Assembly (NCBI GenBank): GCA_032622095.1
Contig: CP136061.1
Coordinates: 235,307,815 to 235,371,814, forward strand
DNA from: Siphonodentalium dalli
Taxonomy: Eukaryota > Mollusca > Scaphopoda > Gadilida > Siphonodentaliidae
Length of the DNA stretch: 64,000 nt
Reading direction: 5' to 3'
The position numbers and the translations under genes are program-made. The notes under the pieces were generated by a model. It saw nothing but the letters and a program-made list of their open reading frames with translations. It was not told where the DNA came from and did no database searches. Positions 22,144-33,570 of the stretch are shown piece after piece (position 1 is the first letter of the stretch; the number at the start of each line of letters is the position of its first letter).

Positions 22144-22840
22144 CAGAACACCAAGAAACTATATATGGCATTGTAATCCACGTAAAAAGGGACGACCACA
22201 CAGTCACGACCTGCACTGCTCAGAACTCTATGTGTTGACTTATATGAACATCAATTAAGATTTAATTAACTATAAATATTTATCATAACCAATTACCTAC
22301 ATGAAGTTGCTTGCTTGTGGTAGGGGTGAGGTCTACCTCTGAATTTTCATATTGCACCCACATCTTTCACCCTTTCCGAGAACATGTTTTTGTTTGTTCC
22401 TACGAAACCTAGTGATTTATGTTGGGATTTGATCAGTTTGATTACAATTGCATGGAGCTACATTTATATTAGCATTGAGTAATTTTGATTCCGTCCACCG
22501 TAGCCATGCACTATGAAACAACAACAACGTCAACCCAACCAAACCTAATGCCAACCGTGGTGACATTATGCCAACGTTGGTCCAGCGTATAGTTATGGTA
22601 TTATATTATGCATATATTATCTGTTTAATTAAAATGGCAACCATATGTGCATTTCTCTAGCATATATTGCCACGACACAGTGGTTCCGATAAAATTTATT
22701 TAGAAACATATTATACATTCTTCTGGAATGTTAACAATGCGATTTGCTTTGTTTGCTATGCGCTGTCAAAACGTCAATAATTTTCGCTGCGAAATGCGCA
22801 TGCCAATATGACGTCGCTTTGGATACAACATATCATAGAA
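22144..22840. other. Intergenic, nothing recognised
   Basis: AT-rich unique-looking sequence with no repeat structure or coding potential that I can support. Confidence 0.5.
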
Positions 22841-22846
22841 ATCGGA

Positions 22847-22883
22847 TATATAAAGACTAGAACGGCAGTCACGTTACTACAAG
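22847..22883 (+). promoter_or_regulatory. Possible TATA-box core promoter
   Basis: GGATATATAAAGACTAG gives a good TATA box (ATATAAAG) with a plausible start about 30 bases downstream near 22880. Just downstream comes a stretch of balanced composition and an open frame with a strong splice donor. Prediction from motif and spacing only. Confidence 0.3.
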
Positions 22884-22956
22884 TGTGATTTCGTCCGCCA
22901 TAGCTGATCAGGGCAAAACATCGTCTGTGAAGTTATTGGGAAAGTAAATTGATATT

Positions 22957-23134
22957 TTGTTCAGATTTCTCGGCAAAATTGGATTTAATCCTGCTCATCG
23001 AAACGAGAACAAGTTGGAGAACAATGAAACGGAGTACATATGTTTTATTGTACAAATATATTTCGTCAAAATGACATTTTTGAAGCGGATTTCCGAAGGT
23101 GTTTTGCAACTTTTTGACAAGTGCTGCGAGTGTG
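22957..23134 (+). CDS. Possible first coding exon, unknown protein
   Basis: An open frame from 22957, or from the internal Met at 23071 (MTFLKRISEGVLQLFDKCCE), runs to the consensus donor AGT|GTGAGT at about 23134. The shorter form would be an amphipathic N-terminus. It sits about 100-190 bases downstream of a TATA-like box. I cannot recognise the protein, and no convincing second exon was found; the region to the right is repeats. Weak prediction. Confidence 0.22.
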
Positions 23135-23639
23135 AGTCAATATCATCATTGTTGTAATTTTTAATTTGAATAGGCATAAAGTCCTACTAAACAAGGTATC
23201 AGATGATATTAAGTTTAAAACATGGCTTCAGTTAGCTAAACTAGTATTTGATTGTAAACTGTTGGTGTTATTGCAAAACCTATTCACTTTCAGTTTCACG
23301 TGACCTGACCTGTTCACTGACTGACTGGCTTCACTCAGACAACTTTTGAACAACTTGTCATTAATTTGTCAATTTGAATTTATTATATGAGCAGAACCTG
23401 GTTGAAATGCTACTGTGTGGCGGGTCATACTCGTCTTCGTGCTACATGTACTGATAGACAGTGATACTGAACAAACACCATTCTGAATTTATGTGACATG
23501 GTGTTGTTTACTTATTTAGTTATTATTGTTTGTATTATGCAGGGGTGAAATATGCTTGAAACCCCCATGGCACCATTCCACACCAGGTTCTAGACTATTC
23601 ATATACAAATTCAAATAATTTCCGTAAAAAATTTAATTA

Positions 23640-24680
23640 AAGATGTGTCGACTTCTTTTCAATTTCTGGCCGCCAGTTTGGCCGCCATATTGACTGTGAG
23701 TATCAATTGCCAAACCCTAATGAATACGTCATATCAATATTCCATATCAACATGTAATGGTGGGTAGAAATCGCGAAACAATAACGCCCATCGTAATAAA
23801 GTAAAGAAATGTAGACGTGTTTTCAAATTTCGGTCGCCATTTTGGCCGCCATCTTCGATTTGGAAAACCATTTCTTGCATGAGATGTAAGGTAATTACTT
23901 CACCTCAGTATTCCAACTCAACTGTAAGCATGAGTGGGTGGAGTTGTCTCGACAATAATGCCCAATGATGTGAATATGAGGGAATTTCGGTGATTTTTCA
24001 AAATCTGTCCGCCATTGTGGGCGCCATTTTGGATTTGGGGACTTTTATTTGGATATGGTACAAAGAAAGTTCTTCGCCTAATTGTTCCCAACTCATAATA
24101 GTAAGCAGGTGTGGAGTTGTCATGACAATAATGCTCACCGATTTTAAAATCAGCGATTTTTCTATTTCTGGGGGCCATTTTGGCCGCCATCTTGGATTTG
24201 GGTGAATATTCCTCAACTCAGGTATAAGAGAAATCCTAGCTCGAATATCTCCTGCACATATATATGCATGGGTGTTGTTATGATAGCAATAAAATTCATT
24301 GATTCGAAACATTACATCGCTTTATTAACGTCGATTCGGCTTTGACCTATTAGTGATATCGGTCAAAAATATCCCACAATGAATGTATATTATTGTCCCC
24401 ATGTGTTCGCCAATGACGCTTCTATACGATAAGTTTATAACATCACGCCAAGATGCCAATATTTTCCCACAGAGACGAACAGAAGGTGGTGAAATGTCAG
24501 AAAAATAGCATATTTTCACATATTTGGCTGTATATTAGCATAACGAATCGAGCGGAAAGCAAGACCGCATGTGATATCATCTTTACTATAACGGCGATCA
24601 AAGAGACCTGGTGCATATAAAAAAAATGGACGCCATGATGGACGCCATCTTGTCTGGAGTCTCTGCGGCCACTTTTTGTT
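23640..24680. repeat. Degenerate tandem repeat with CCATCTTGGATTT motif
   Basis: Units of about 165-180 bp (centres near 23680, 23840, 24020, 24180) each contain GCCATTTTGGCCGCCATCTT or a variant, then GGATTTGGG, then a segment with GTGGAGTTGTC and ACAATAATGC. A further copy of the motif is near 24630. Isolated relatives at 2915, 28950 and 30065. Noncoding. Confidence 0.7.
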
Positions 24681-24819
24681 CTTGTTAACAACCGAAAAAA
24701 ATTAGAGGAGACATTAAGAAGAAAAAATTAGTGGGGTGAAGTTGAGTCCTGATGGGGTGCAGAGGTCGACTAATATCTCCTGGACTATCAGTGTTCTATT
24801 CTGATTGTTCCAGCACCTT

Positions 24820-25165
24820 ATGAGGCATGGCAAATTCATTTCAAAGGATGCAGTGTGGAATTTTGCCGAAAACTTCTGGTATTCTGGTCATGTTTTTGAA
24901 AGGAAATGGGGTGAACTTGAAACGGAACTGAGAGGGACCATAATATGTGGCCACTCTGGCAACTTGGCTACTACAATTCCAAGAACGAATTTCTCCCAAA
25001 TTCTACGAAGATACTCATTCCCGTGTGTGTGGAACTGGTTGGACCCAACACACAAAATTGCAGCTAGCAGAACCATCTTTAAATCTTCCAATTATAAATG
25101 TGCAATCACACTATAGTAACTCAGTAAATTGTGACAACGCGGAATGCCGAGATTGTAGAAAGTAC
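24820..25165 (+). other. Exon-like open stretch of unknown origin
   Basis: Preceded by a good acceptor (TTCTGATTGTTCCAG at 24805-24819) and followed by ACTT|GTGAGA. One frame is open from the acceptor to a TAG at 25114-25116 (QHLMRHGKFISKDAVW and on). Another is open from 24944 to the donor and ends with NCDNAECRDCRKYL. No single frame spans both signals, so this is either a frameshifted pseudo-exon or chance. No domain recognised. Confidence 0.2.
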
Positions 25166-25169
25166 TTGT

Positions 25170-25605
25170 GAGAACATGATATAAAATAACAAATTTTCCG
25201 TGTAAATCAGTCAACATGAATTGTGTATAATTGTACACAAGAGACGTGTCACCGGCATGTATCGTAACCCTGGAATACTCACAAATCCATGGACACATAA
25301 TAATTGTGTAGACATAATTATATTTAATCATAGCTGCCCGAACAAAATGGATGAATAAAACACAACCCCAAAAGTGTAACAAATCCTCTCAACCATAGTT
25401 GATCTTCATGCAAAATCTCGATTGTCACACAATATGATCATCGCCATTTACTTTACCTTTACCTTTACCTTCTTCGTAGGTACCTCCTCTTGTAGTCCTA
25501 TTACATTGATATATACATGTGGTGGTCTCGGTTGAACAGTGGGATTTTTCGTGAGTTCGTAGATATTGATGGCTGAATTATATTGAGGAGTTATTTACAT
25601 AGTGT
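25170..25605. other. Intergenic, nothing recognised
   Basis: Contains only a short TTTACC repeat (25449-25470). No coding or RNA signal. Confidence 0.5.
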
Positions 25606-26705
25606 TTAGACAGTCCCGCTTATATAGCTAAGGTACATTGTCTTCTTTTTTGCTGTTATGATGAGTAGACGTTGTCTGTGAAGTTTGTAGCATAAGCCCC
25701 TGGATATGGTCTCCACGCGCTTGGTAGTAGTTGTGTTGAGTTTGAATGTTGTACAGTCTAGGACTGCTTGCAGTCTGGACTGGTCGGATTCATGCATCTG
25801 AATATTAAGTGTTAGAGACTCTTCTAGTACAGCTTGGTCAATCGCCTCCATATATGGTTTTCTGGCATCTGCTAGTATTGGACAGGTTATGAGAAAATGA
25901 ATCATGTCTTCTGTAGTTTTATTACATAGCTGGCACGTTGGATTTTCGATGGAGTTGCTGAATCTTGCTTTCTGTCTTTGGAGGATGTATGTGCCTGTTG
26001 CCATTTTCATCTTAGCCGTGGCCATGGTGGTTGCAAAGGGCTCAGAACCGCAGTTATCCCAAATTGGGTGGGTTTTTACCTTGGGTGGCATCTTGAAGAT
26101 TTATGTACTTCAGAGAGGACTTGTTAGCTTCTTCTTTTATCTTATCAAACCAATAGGTGTTAATATAATGGTGGTGTCAACAAGGTGTTTCCATAGTAGT
26201 TTTGAATGTGGGTTTACGAGGAGGTCATGTGGTGATGGTAGATCATACAAATCCGCTAGTCTGGATGCCTTAATAAACCAGCTGTAAGAGTTCTCCTTCT
26301 TCATGGCAAGTTGTCTGCAGGCAATTTTCCATTCGACAGCTCCGATGTTCCGCAGCACTCCACCCATAGTCTTGGGTGTTCGCTTATGTATTTCGGCTTC
26401 GAGGGGCAGAAGTCCAAGTGTTAGTAGTACAGCACATGTAGCTGTCCGCTGTGGAAGATGCTGTATACGTTTCAACATTTTTAGATAAAAAGTAGATAAG
26501 TTATCCAGATCTTTCTTTGTGATGTTAATGACATCCAGTCCATATAGCAGTCTTGGGAGTATGTAGCATTTCAAGAGATGCGTAGAATATTTTGGATTAA
26601 GTCCGTTGAGTCCGTGGAATCCCGTTCCAAGTAAGGCATAAGATGTTTTCCTTGTAGATGAGATTCTTTCATTTGCCACTTCATGGGTCCCAAACCTTGA
26701 GGTGT
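25606..26705 (-). pseudogene. 5'-truncated LINE reverse transcriptase, C-terminal part
   Basis: Minus-strand reading from FGTHEVANERISSTRKT through LKCYILPRLLYGLDVI and PTCQLCNKTTEDMIHFL to the stop near 25606. The C-x2-C-x(n)-H-x(4)-C module after the reverse transcriptase is typical of the C-terminus of non-LTR retrotransposon ORF2 in CR1/L2/I-like groups; the exact clade is uncertain. Two frame changes between about 26150 and 26050 (WFDKIKEEANKSSLKYI is in a different frame from both flanks) break it. The catalytic domain is missing upstream, where it abuts a TTAA-element fragment (CGCATATATAAGAGAATGCA) and a minisatellite. Dead copy. Confidence 0.75.
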
Positions 26706-26739
26706 TATCGCCTCGCATATATAAGAGAATGCATTGGCC

Positions 26740-28280
26740 TAGGAAGTGATGTGAATAGGTATACATGCATGGAGTTAATGTATGATTATGAATAAGTATA
26801 CAAGGAGTGACTTTATGGTGATAAAGATATCTCATGGGTGGGTGTACGTCCATGGTGCTATACAAGTATAGGTATCCAAGGAGTGACTGTTTGGTCATGT
26901 TTGAGGTGAATATGTATGCAGGCAGTAACTATGGTTATGTGTAGGGGTACTGATATACTTGATGTGGCCGTATGGTCATTGATGTGGTGTATGGGTATAA
27001 CGAGAGTATGTCATCTGTGTGTTGTTTATGTATATATGGAGTGACTGTATGGTCATGGTTGGGATGTAGATGTGTACTTTGGTGGCTGTATTACCACATA
27101 TGGGTGTATATGTATACAAGTGGTGGGTGTATGGATAAATACATACGGAATGGTTGTATGGTTATGGGTAAGGTGTATATGTGTTCATGGCATGACTGTA
27201 TGGTCATAATTGAAGTGTATATGCATACCTGAAGTATAGCTGGGTGATCATTGACTGGCATGTGGGTATTTAGGCAGTGTATTTAGATGAGTATACAGGA
27301 GTGGTTGAATTGTCATGTGTGAGGTGTATATACAAGTCTGGATGGTACAAATGGCCGTCTGCTGGGTATTTGTATATCTGGAAGGGCTGTATGGCCATTG
27401 GTGAGGTGTATATGTATACATGGAGTGACTCTATGGTCATGGGTAGGGTGTATATGTATATCTTGAGTGGTTATATGGACAAGGGTGTGGAGAATATGTA
27501 TACTGGAGTGACTGTATGGGCAATGGTGAGGTGAATAGGTATACATTGCATGTATGATCATGAATGTGGTGAATATGTATACAGGGAGTGAATATATGGT
27601 CATGAGTCAGGCATAGGTAACTATTGTACCTGCATGGTGACTCATTACTGTATGTCATGTGTAGGGTGTACGGGTATACACAATTGTGGCTGTATGGTCA
27701 TGTGTGATGTGTTTGCCTATAAAGAAGGTGGTCATATGGCGATTGGTGAGGTGTTTATGTATACATGAAGTGACTCTGTTGTCATGGGTGGGGTGTATAT
27801 GTATATATTGAGTGGCTATATGGCCGTGGGTGTGGCAAATAGGTATACAGGGAGTGGCCATATGACCAATAGTGAGGTGGATAGGTATACAACAGGTTAC
27901 TCTATGATCCTGAGTATGGATAATAGGTATACATGAAGTGACTATATGGTCATGGGTCAGGTGTAGGAGTATATACCCGGTGTGCCTGCATGGTGACTCA
28001 TGTTTGTATGGTCATGTATGGGGTGTACATGTACACCCAAGTGTGGCTGTATGGTCATTGGTGAGGTGTATGTGTATAAAGCAAGTGCCTATATTGTCAT
28101 TGGTGAGGTGTATATGTATAACTGGAGCGACCCAATGGTCATGGGTGGGTGTATATGTATATCTTGAGTGGTTATGACCATGGTTGTGGTGAATGTATGT
28201 ATACAAGGAGGGACTTTATGATGTGTATGAGCATACCTGGTGTGCCTGCATGGTGACTCGTGGCTGTATGGTATTGGGTG
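26740..28280. repeat. Degenerate minisatellite, units about 40-50 bp
   Basis: Irregular repetition of GGTGTATATGTATAC followed by GGAGTGACTGTATGGTCAT. Units vary in length and sequence but share GTATAC and TATGGTCATG. The repeat resumes at about 28650-28780 after an interruption. Open frames on both strands (Tyr/Met/Gly- or His/Thr/Pro-rich) are translations of the repeat and are not genes. Confidence 0.85.
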
Positions 28281-28289
28281 GGGTATGGT

Positions 28290-28650
28290 ATTGGGTTTGG
28301 CTAATGTTTGTCAAATTTGAGTCAATATCCGTGCTTAGTTTTATTATCGAGTAGAAATTCGAAACCCTTTCACCACAGCGATAAAATAAGTCGATCTGAC
28401 ATAAGCCGCGAATCTATTATAAGCTTTTAATTAGGACCCAATTAGCTATGCCGCGACCGGATATCAATGTGTGTTTTGTTTCCGACCGATTGACTGTAAG
28501 CTTAATGTTTTTTTTATTATATGCCCGATTGATACAAATTGCCAAATGTCAAAAAGCTAGGTGCCACTTTTTGTTGCCAATCGGGATTATTTTGGAGCCA
28601 TTTAAAAAATTTTGTAGCAATTTGCTAATTTGGCAATAGGCAGCGCGAAC
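28290..28650. mobile_element. Insertion splitting the minisatellite
   Basis: About 360 bp of non-repetitive AT-rich DNA between two parts of the same minisatellite. The right end reads, on the minus strand, CAGGGTTCGCGCTGCC and then TTGCCAAATTAG; the left end has GGGTTTGGCTAATGTTTG. CAGGG termini suggest a hAT-like element, but the inverted match is poor and no target duplication is clear. Confidence 0.4.
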
Positions 28651-29089
28651 CCTGGTGGGTGTACGGATATATCCAATGGTGGTTGTATGGTCATGGGTGA
28701 GGTGTTTGTGTATAAAGTGAGTGCCTATATGGTCATTTGTCAGGTGTATATAGAGTGACCTGTGGCCATGGGTGGGGTGGCTATCGCTTTCCACAATAAC
28801 CCAAGTATATGTTAATCGATAGAGATGTTTAGTTGCCAGTTGATGAAGTAACATTTTCAAAACCAAGTGAGTCACAATATGCTACCTTTTCAGAACAGCA
28901 GAGAATAATGTCAGGGATATATATGTGAAGTTTACCATATTTGGTTGCCATTTTGCAAGCCATCTTGAGTAACTTTGTCTGAAAACACCTCTGTGTGACA
29001 CATTTAAGACAGTTAAAAAAAATAAACACCATAAATACCAAAGATAGTTCCATTTTACTTTTTAACAAGAGCAAGCCATCGGGCGTGGC

Positions 29090-29760
29090 ATAATACGCCC
29101 GTGTATGGAGTTTGCGCATAAAAACCTGTCTTTAGTGCTAGTAAACCTACATACCAAATTTAATTTCATTCAGTACACATTTACTAAAGTTATCATCCGG
29201 AAACCTCAAATTGACAAAAGTTCTCAGTCAAAAAGGGACATAACTGTGGTGAAAATTGGCGGGCGGAACCCGAATTCGAACTTGACTTGTGTTTTGCTGG
29301 GAGAAAGACACGTACCAACTTTGGTTCTGATCAAATAATCCAAACTGGAGTTATCGGTCGGAAACCAAAAATGTTAACAGACTAGAACATGTCAAATTCT
29401 AAGTCGAAAAAGGGCCGTAACTTATGTAAAAATAATTGGACGGAACTCATATTCGAACTTGGCCTGTATCTTTAGCTGGGAAATACACATACCAACTTTG
29501 GTTCAGATCAAATAATCCAAACTGGAGTTATCGGTCGGAAACCAAAAATGTTAACAGACGGTAAAATTCTAAGTCGAAAAAGGGGCATAACTCTGGTGAA
29601 AATTGGCGGACGGAACCAGAATTCGAACTTGACCTGTCTTTTCTGCTAGTAAACCCACATACCAAATTTAATTTAATTTGGTTCACTCTAACTAAAGTTA
29701 TCATCCGGAAACCTCGGACGCACGAACGCACAGGCTGATTATAACAGTCCTCCGAACCCG
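29090..29760. repeat. Tandem of about three 170-180-bp dispersed repeat units
   Basis: Units begin near 29220, 29398 and 29568 with TCTAAGTCGAAAAAGGG or a variant, continue with CGGAACCCGAATTCGAACTT and (in the first two) CAAATAATCCAAACTGGAGT, and the last ends GATTATAACAGTCCTCCGAA. Fragments of the same repeat occur at 5400-5575, 6370-6560 and 31700-31860. Mobile-element origin likely; class unknown. Confidence 0.7.
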
Positions 29761-30980
29761 TTGGGTTAAAACAAACTTCAGCCCAAATTTACTCGACGGG
29801 GAAGTCGTGTGAGATTGCCCTCATTTTTTTGGTAATTATGAATAGAATCCCAATGGTGATTTTTGGTGAAAATTTAAACCGCTTTCTGTAAAAGCGAAAT
29901 TTTGAGAGATCAGAAGGGCCTGGGACCCACAAAATGGCATATTTCATTGCTCCAATGACCAGTTAACATAAACAATACACAATAAAGTCGCAAGTCTCAA
30001 CCAGTTCCAAACAACAGAAACTAATCTAGAAATTATTAGTGAAAAATAGTCACATTTTCCACATCCGGCGGGCATTTTGGTGGCCATCTTGAACCGGGGA
30101 GCTTCACTTTTGTCCTCAGCCGCTTCTTAGCTTCACAACGATATCTACATTTGTAGATATCTGTCAAGACTTTCTCTCTATAATTTGCATCAAACTGTCT
30201 TATTGTGCCTCGTCTTAAACATGATGATAGAGTATTCCAATACCTCCAAAATGACACATCACCTGTTAAAATCCAATCACAATGACATCCCGTGTATGGG
30301 ATACCGTTTTCCCCACCCCATCATAACCGAAAAGAATGGTAACTGAGTAAGGTTAAACTATGACCCAGGAGGTACACTAGGGCCCAAAATATTTGCTGTT
30401 AACATCATTTAGGCTACATGGAAATACCAAAGAAGTTAAGTTATGAGGGTGCACCATGGCCAGGGGTCCTACCAGCTGATGGACTATTATCGTTTATCTT
30501 GTCTTGTGGTTTTATGTTTATCTTTAATTTTTAATAAAGTTTCAATGATGATTATCATGTCATAATCTTATTGAGTCCCTTTAATTATGCATCACAATTA
30601 TCCCCCAAACTACATTAGCGCCTTAAATATCAAGGTTATTATGCCAATCACTCTAATCGTTAAACACTAATTATGTTTCACACATGAGACAAGTAGCCCC
30701 GAGACATTGGTGTAAACAATATTCATTCCAAATACAAATAAAAAAGATTGATATTTAACAAAACGCTAATGGAAGATTATGGGCGATTGGAATGAGACAA
30801 AAAGTCTATTGTGGCCTTTTTTTGGATTTATAAGTCCTCTCCCAGTTCGCTCAAATGTCCCGATTGACATGAGGCTGTTCGGGGCAAATCAGTGGGAATT
30901 TTTGCTGGTTTGTTACTTTAGATAACTCGGTGGTGAATTTAGTATAGATCGCACTTGAAGATGCATAATCTGATTCAGCG
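29760..30980. other. Intergenic, nothing recognised
   Basis: No repeat structure other than one CCATCTTG motif near 30090, and no coding or RNA gene. Confidence 0.5.
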
Positions 30981-31200
30981 CCCCTCAATTACTTTATATT
31001 TAATTGATTTAGGGGGTAAAAAATATTTGATTCGAGTCGAGGAACCCACCTATCAAAGCTCAGAGTTATTAGATATTGATTTTTGAAATATATTATTTTT
31101 CACCATTGAGACTCATTAGTGGCCCAGTAAAAAGTCTACATGCCGACGGTCTTGGACCAAATTGCAGTCAAAGATGGATAACTCTAAAATCAAGAGGCTT
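30980..31200. repeat. Dispersed repeat copy (ATTCGAGTCGAGGAACCCA)
   Basis: Shares AAAAAATATTTGATTCGAGT, GAGGAACCCA and AAAGCTCAGAGTTATTAGAT with the two inverted copies inside the 20546-22143 element; a partial relative of its left part is at 36510-36560. Noncoding. Confidence 0.75.
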
Positions 31201-31534
31201 ACCAGAAGATGTGTACAGATAGAGACCACAGAGCAGTCAGGCTTTCTAGTTATTACTTTATATTGACTCTATTGCTGAAAACATGTGACATTACATTAGT
31301 AACATTGTTTTGTTCTTATTAAGTATCTTTGTGTGGCCTCGAAAATACTATGACTACCACTAATGGAAATTTTGGGTGAGCATTCAAGTAGGGTTCTTTC
31401 TGATAGTAATATGTTTGGCAGAGAGGGTAGCAATTCCAATTTTGAGGGCTGGTATAGATGGCATTCTAACAGATAACGGGGTGCTATAAGTCTGACCAGC
31501 ACTGAATGCACTATAGGGGTCGGTCCGAACAATA

Positions 31535-31870
31535 TTGGTCATGAGATCGAGGTTCAAATTACTACATTTCAGTCTCAATCGCATGGGGATTGGCGACTAT
31601 GACAATGATAGTAGTACAGGTATGTGTATATACGGTTGTCAGCAAGTGACTTTAAACTTGTCCAGGTTGGTACAATATATCACGCATTCTGGCAGTCTAT
31701 TCCAATACCAATATTCTTCATACCAAGTTTCGTTTTTATCGGATAATTTGAACTGGAGTTAATGTCCAGAGAAGGAATGGGACGGACATCCCGATGAACA
31801 GACGGATGAAAGGACGGGTGCGGCTGATTACAATAGTCCTCCGAAAATGTCAGGGGACAGATAGACTCAA
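31535..31870. repeat. Partial copy of the 29-kb dispersed repeat
   Basis: Ends with GGCTGATTACAATAGTCCTC after a GACGGA-rich stretch, matching the right end of the repeat at 29090-29760. Left part is diverged. Confidence 0.5.
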
Positions 31871-31879
31871 GTACTTATC

Positions 31880-33430
31880 AGAGTAAATTTATTTGTCTGT
31901 ATTCAATACATAATGGATGCATAATGTGTATATATGAACTCACTCATACAATGGAGAGGTTTTGAATGGAGAACATCAACATCGCACTTCAATCATCATC
32001 AGACTAACTCCACATATGAGGTGATAAAATTTCTCCAATGGTAGTTCATTTATAATTTGTCAATAAACTCTTCATGACAATCATAATACTTTTAACAGGA
32101 ATATACTGATATGATGTCGAAATGACAAATAATGCAGCTTTCCATTAAATCATCCAATCTAACGAGTAGGGGTATTATAACAAAAAGAGTGGTGCTAAAA
32201 TTACAGACAATTTTCTGCTGAAATATGTCCAATGGCAGCTGATTTATAATTTGTCAATAAGTTCTTCATAACAACCATGATACGTTCACATGAGTAGTGG
32301 TGGCATATAGTACTGACTATAAGATGGAACCATTGAGAATGGCTACATTTGGAAACAGAAAAAAATCTGTCTCATATAATACAGACTAATTATAGGTATA
32401 GCCGTACTAGTGTTCTGATGGTTGCAAGAAATAAGTTAGATACAACTAGAGACTAAAATTGAAACAAGTCTCAATGTTCATAATACAGAATATAGATGTC
32501 ATATGTTATGTCTCTGTCGTCTAAAGAAATCATAGAGAATAGCTTCATTTGATACTTTCACACGAGTAGCAGTTGCACATAATACCATAAAATGGTAGGA
32601 GTTGTCTCACAGTTGTCTAAAAGGACAATTGATAACTGCTTCATTTGGAAATAGAACAAAGCTGTCTTTCCAGCCACATGTATAGAGATTTATAGTCTGT
32701 CGATGCTTGAAGTGTGATGTTGACATTCTTCAATCTAAACCTCACATATATATGTAATGAAAATATATTACAAAAATAACAACAAATTATAGCTGACATG
32801 TGGAAGTTTTAGCTGAGACCAAAATTATTCTAACAAAAGCTAGATATATTTTAAAATTGGTGGCTTATGTCAAAAGAAAACCAGTGAAATTCAGTAAAAG
32901 TGGAGAATAATTAGGCGCTATTGTCCTTGGGTGACCACAACAGCATCAAATACTGAGATATGTTGTATTTGTTAAATAAAATATTGGTTATCACCACCAT
33001 GTGGGTTTACGAGATCTGCATTCAAGTTGAGCTACCTTCTCTGGGAGTCAATTCGGCCCAGAAAAAGTAGGGCAACTTATATACATGTACCAATCTCAGG
33101 AACCTACCGGGTGGTGATATGCAGTGGGTGAAATTTTTGCATACGCTTTGAATCAAAACATTGCTGTTTACATAGAATGCAACCTATTTTCAAGTATTTG
33201 AAAAGAAAATATGAATAATCAGTATAATAACTATTTTCCTGTTTTTTTGCTTCTAATACAAATAATGCTTTGATGTTCACTTGACAAATAACGTGGGTTT
33301 CCATGGAAGTGTCCTATCAAGTCATTAGCGGTAGGGGTATACAAAGAGTGGAGCTACAAACGGAAGACAATGTTTCTTCTATAATTCACTGCTATTTTTG
33401 TTTTACTTACTGTATATTCACTTTAGGAGA
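31880..33430. other. Intergenic with an old direct duplication
   Basis: The phrase TTTATAATTTGTCAATAA occurs at about 32050 and 32250 with similar flanks (CCAATGG before, CTTCAT after), suggesting an old 200-bp duplication. Nothing coding. Confidence 0.5.
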
Positions 33431-33459
33431 ATCTATACTATCAGGCCTCAATATATGGT

Positions 33460-33570
33460 TCTGGACATTTGCAGTATGAGGTCCCCAGAGGGTGAATTTA
33501 GTAATGCTACCCTACACAGCAGGCTAGTATCACTAAATTCACCCTCTGGGAACCTCATTCTGCTTATAAT
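33460..33570. repeat. Foldback repeat, GAGGTCCCCAGAGGGTGAAT family, copy 1
   Basis: Arms GAGGTCCCCAGAGGGTGAAT at left and ATTCACCCTCTGGGAACCTC at right, separated by about 45 bases. Related single or paired arms occur at 33840-33890, 38098-38188 and 38388-38480, often beside TCTGGCACCATA. Noncoding, foldback-type mobile element likely. Confidence 0.75.

Noticed and set aside
25904-26287. Plus-strand frame of 127 codons with hydrophobic residues
   Set aside because: Antisense of the LINE reverse transcriptase remnant; the minus-strand reading has recognisable motifs.
26972-28206. Open frames on both strands in the GTATAC minisatellite
   Set aside because: Low-complexity translations (Tyr/Met/Gly or His/Thr/Pro) that follow the repeat; no splice sites or domain.
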